A program made the position numbers and the translations under genes. From assembly GCA_947382645.1 (NCBI GenBank), contig CANDAE010000009.1, forward strand, positions 65,760-129,759: a stretch of DNA of 64,000 nt, in the 5' to 3' direction. This document shows, in pieces, positions 63,101-64,000 of this stretch. The notes beneath the pieces are model-generated. The model did not search any database and was not told where the DNA came from. It saw only the letters and a program-made list of their open reading frames with translations. Positions within the stretch are counted from its first letter, which is position 1. Every line of letters begins with the position of its first letter. This stretch comes from Suilimivivens sp009774465 (GTDB taxonomy: Bacteria > Bacillota > Clostridia > Lachnospirales > Lachnospiraceae).

Positions 63101-63706
63101 GTCCTCTCCGCTGCTCTCCATGCTTTCCTCCGGATTCTGGCTGCCGCCGCCTTCCTGCTCTCCTGCGTCGTCTCCGTTTCCGGTCTCCACTTCCTCCTGC
63201 CGGTTCCCAGCTTCTTCTTCCGGGTTCTCCGGCTGCTTCTCACTTCCTCCTTCCGGGTTCTCCGGCTGCTTCTCACTTCCTTCTTCCGGGTTCTCCGGCT
63301 GCTTCTCACTTCCTCCTTCCGGATTTTCCGGCTGCTTCTCATTTCCTTCTTCCGGATTTTCCGGCTGCTTCTCATTCCCTTCTTCCGGGTTCTCCGGCTG
63401 AGCTGCATCTTCCCTGTCTGTATCCTCCGTCGTACCTCCGCTCTCTGCTGCTGCAAATGCCTCCAGCGTGTCAGGCAGGGACAGTTCTCCTTCCCCTGTC
63501 CCTATGGGCACAGTCTGCGTCCTTACCGCCTCCGGCAGTTCCCCGAAGCCGGACACATACACCGTCTTATCCCCCATCGCCCTGACGGAGAGGTCCTCCA
63601 GTATATCCGGGAAGGAGGATGACAGCAGGCATACACACAGTATGGCTGCCATGAAACGCAGGCGCTTTCTCCTTCTTAATCCTGTCCATGCATTTTGTCT
63701 GTCCAT
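57119..63706 (-). CDS. Giant repeat-rich LRR surface protein with Cys-rich C-terminal anchor
   Basis: A 2,195-residue secreted protein. The start at 63706 is preceded by GGAGGAG; the ATG 12 bases upstream overlaps that site. Signal peptide at about 1-42 (RRRKRLRFMAAILCVCLLSSS). Residues about 100-170 hold 11-residue repeats (NPEEGNEKQPE type), then a Glu-rich region and helical domain. At about 720-940 are nine LRR_5 units (SVTSIGxxAFxxCSSLTSVTIP), then Ig/MBG-like and YDG-like beta domains (for example YQYTGSPIEPAVTV and RNYNGTTDAVLSGKPVLSG). Residues about 1780-1880 are Gly-Asn-Thr/Ser repeats. The last domain ends FSSYVIAY, followed by a short tail CGLCHICPTFLGICC, a membrane helix and RRKKETTKA. 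There is no LPxTG-like motif. Probably a cell-wall-spanning adhesin or mucin/glycan-binding protein. Confidence 0.9.
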   Translation of the reverse strand: MDRQNAWTGLRRRKRLRFMAAILCVCLLSSSFPDILEDLSVRAMGDKTVYVSGFGELPEAVRTQTVPIGTGEGELSLPDTLEAFAAAESGGTTEDTDREDAAQPENPEEGNEKQPENPEEGNEKQPENPEGGSEKQPENPEEGSEKQPENPEGGSEKQPENPEEEAGNRQEEVETGNGDDAGEQEGGGSQNPEESMESSGEDAEAPAGNEDNSTAEEEDSRDAEPETQEESAEGYLCAPGVDRGVFAMPVCMGEPEEASELLTLERKEESIMITGVTWQSGPSYDGNAEGTYIFTAVLPEGYALLEGAVLPQITVVVQGTVQGEENQEQEKEAQVQALLERIEALPEAEEYLALEPEAEEEEAYETWAEGLSAYAQEALGIWEAYEALEEEQKEQIPAEMLDRVKAWVELAGESMEESTAVLGTDEETASVKLHLNLNGRPWSGVQVRFKLMNVDGWYEMAETDSGVYTGTHPNDGGTYVFYRGNVTTTWGFTGNGSQEHTMEYVTATYHDKDGNARPASTTVFCNYDDGAIERNYKVSTELTEKKPGFVQSGWTETLGTSDLVTEIPLSGSGVSTRTEEIKLYPVFAPAGVTIRGANNCTLWKPAEGGGFSEITKEGDIYKDTVGESDYTVKFEDAGYSVPSGVEVKIDGKTLEADANTYTYEKGVLTIKRDVILGNVDITARMNEGKGWTLDENGLLTIQTDEGMTDWASNGRETNKNNVKEAVIGSGVKTIAVSAFSGCSNLTSVTIPDSVTSIETFGLWGCSGLTSVTIPESVTSIGGSAFFGCTSLTRVEIPGSVTSIGNQTFENCSSLTGITLPSGITSIGNKVFSGCRSLTSIEIPSGVTDIGTSAFQGCSSLTSITIPSSVTRIGDRAFYNCSGLDSVIIPDSVTRIGNEAFGICRSLASVTIPDSVTSIGSTVFYNCSSLETVKMLSSTPPTIGNSIFTGSKFVKDKTKGICVPDGAVDAYKGAWTNWAAYIGNEADAGKTIHILTYSKNDEAGTITQTCSCSICGGSSVTVGFDGSAASITYTGSGITPFRLSYSPDNASSWLGKAPVFDHKNNVNAGTASAVIRVETADGQTVEVRKEFQITPKPLSDASVEVSPVSDSYQYTGSPIEPAVTVRDTAAGGGRELVKDKDYTVRYENNTEVGNGAKIIIEGKGNYTGSREITFSIEDKKPDVSQEKLEIDYSKGTITLPEGIRGQVEAYTNPDDPEGSRIEINADGSLSGAEPGTVIYIRYPGSKNPTTIIVPSRPAKPAPKKAAVTGSTVEVVDKAPREEYLLVEGGVTELDWSNADERGYFDNLAPDTEYDLYVRVKAAGGNFASEPAKTKIRTIGVSGEGADKPGNAVSGGISEEGGMTYRGTCGREYTPVITAGGIEYRPEVKWDGDSETGTWTCTVPASEAATVTFKNRDCTALKTEPEGLVIYADSPQNTESGLIEWLKNNCTVKAEYDNGTSVDVTQGVEYTTKDPFSQQGTAYKYTVNEGTASGEITLTVKPVAASFQELELMQSRKEGGYTEEEVEGWLPEKAAVTYTGDDYTSKTEERTVTWNTDSIGADFGASEGIKTITGTADLPGWASGDKTVSIRIRFVDRKILTDDQMTLSISGWDYGAQAAPVPKGGIGVEDTNQTYTYLYSADNGTSWADAAGLPRSGSGNILPGTYLVKMTYEGSEYAGTKTGSFTVKPKTLTVERGTLAAADRNYNGTTDAVLSGKPVLSGAAGGDDVTPGGILKGEFADKGPKKDISVTVTGFELTGRDAGCYRLGNTTLTLKATINNADGSTPSGGNTGSSGNTGNSGNTGSSGNTGNSGNTGSSGNTGNSGNTGNSGNTGSGGNTENNGNIGNNGNTENAENTGNSENTGNSGSLTENSESSGTIGGGSADNESINTGSDQKTETKVEGAAGQSGQAGAAETENTEASGQGNGAQEGSVLQLEDVSVQTVQALEEKGRILISGGAEASATAGNLTGGAPAAARLMVGDGTVLVTVACAEGGYTAGTKDAAAVVNAVLTPEQIKHVNEGETIEVRIDIRDISESMPPRDLETVEKGCEVYGRYLPDLKLGGYVDISVYVKTGDSGWNAVTETGEPIEVVIGIPEELRGDGREYYIIRAHENRYALLNDMDDVPETITIITDMFSSYVIAYREAGGVYGSAVCGLCHICPTFLGICCYIWLAVIAIAAIGAVIVIQRRKKETTKA
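58119..58350 (-). repeat. In-frame 18/36-bp tandem repeats (Gly-Asn-Thr/Ser)
   Basis: The DNA repeats with a period of 18 to 36 bases and encodes GNTGNS/GNTGSS units within the giant protein. Copies near 58250-58340 are almost identical, which predicts length variation between strains without breaking the frame. Confidence 0.85.
60900..61540 (-). repeat. 69-bp LRR-coding repeats
   Basis: About nine imperfect 69-base units encode the 23-residue LRR_5 repeats of the giant protein. Divergence between units is moderate, indicating selection on structure. On the plus strand the same repeats leave a long artefactual open frame. Confidence 0.85.
63207..63402 (-). repeat. In-frame 33-bp tandem repeats (Pro/Glu/Asn/Gln)
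   Basis: About six near-identical 33-base units encode 11-residue Gln-Pro-Glu-Asn-Pro-Glu-rich segments after the signal peptide of the giant protein, resembling wall-spanning stalks of Gram-positive surface proteins. Confidence 0.85.

Positions 63707-64000
<294 letters not shown>

Noticed and set aside
62920..63585. Overlapping frames on both strands rich in Arg/Lys or Ser/Pro/Cys
   Set aside because: Out-of-frame readings of the 33-bp repeat array and GC-rich start of the giant gene.

Overview
The window looks like a chromosomal segment of an anaerobic, low-to-mid GC Firmicute, most probably a gut-type Lachnospiraceae (Blautia/Roseburia/Lachnoclostridium range). The evidence is a Rex redox regulator, an HMGL-type (Re)-citrate synthase next to isocitrate dehydrogenase, a YesM/YesN-type two-component pair beside carbohydrate ABC transport genes, a pheST T-box, BspA-type leucine-rich-repeat surface proteins with a class B sortase, a SpoIID-like protein, and sigma-A promoters with Gram-positive Shine-Dalgarno sites throughout. 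I cannot name the species. No prophage, integrative element, tRNA, rRNA or CRISPR array was seen.

Layout, left to right. 1-2.3 kb (minus): partial Nnr NAD(P)H-hydrate repair enzyme, a coiled-coil protein and rex. 2.3-6.2 kb (plus): an ABC-F ATPase and a LacI-type sensor fused to a GGDEF domain, divergent from rex with back-to-back -35 boxes. 6.2-22.6 kb (minus): a beta-glucoside/glucan system made of a chemoreceptor, two GH94-clan glycoside phosphorylases, a binding protein, two permeases, then a second binding protein with a YesM-like kinase and YesN-like regulator. The inferred logic is sense, import, split with phosphate and regulate. 22.7-26.2 kb (minus): a three-gene (Re)-citrate synthase / GntR regulator / isocitrate dehydrogenase operon whose promoter carries a palindrome over the -10 box. 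26.2-36.3 kb (minus): a subtilase and a surface module of class B sortase plus two large LRR proteins ending in TPxTGD sorting signals. 36.5-38.7 kb: an Rpn-family nuclease remnant, a Cys/Gly-rich mini-protein and a two-gene operon of unknown function. 38.7-45.1 kb (minus): leuS, a membrane protein of unknown function and an EF-G paralogue. 45.4 kb (plus): tyrA. 46.5-53.2 kb (minus): T-box, pheS, pheT, M18 aminopeptidase, queA and a PilZ protein, closely packed enough to be one transcription unit. 53.2-57.0 kb (minus): a YihY-type membrane protein, a SpoIID-like protein, a probable 6S RNA with its own promoter and terminator, and a 63-residue conserved-looking protein. 57.1-63.7 kb (minus): a 2,195-residue repeat-rich surface protein whose Cys-rich C-terminal anchor differs from the sortase signals. 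The right edge is a TGCT tetranucleotide tract running off the window.

The most unusual material is the surface-protein biology: two different C-terminal anchoring signals on proteins that share a membrane-proximal domain, a sortase with a long basic cytoplasmic extension, and coding tandem repeats. Next come the chemoreceptor-led phosphorylase operon, the small Cys/Gly-rich protein and its unknown neighbours, and several promoter palindromes. Functions are assigned by reading motifs only; no database search was possible.
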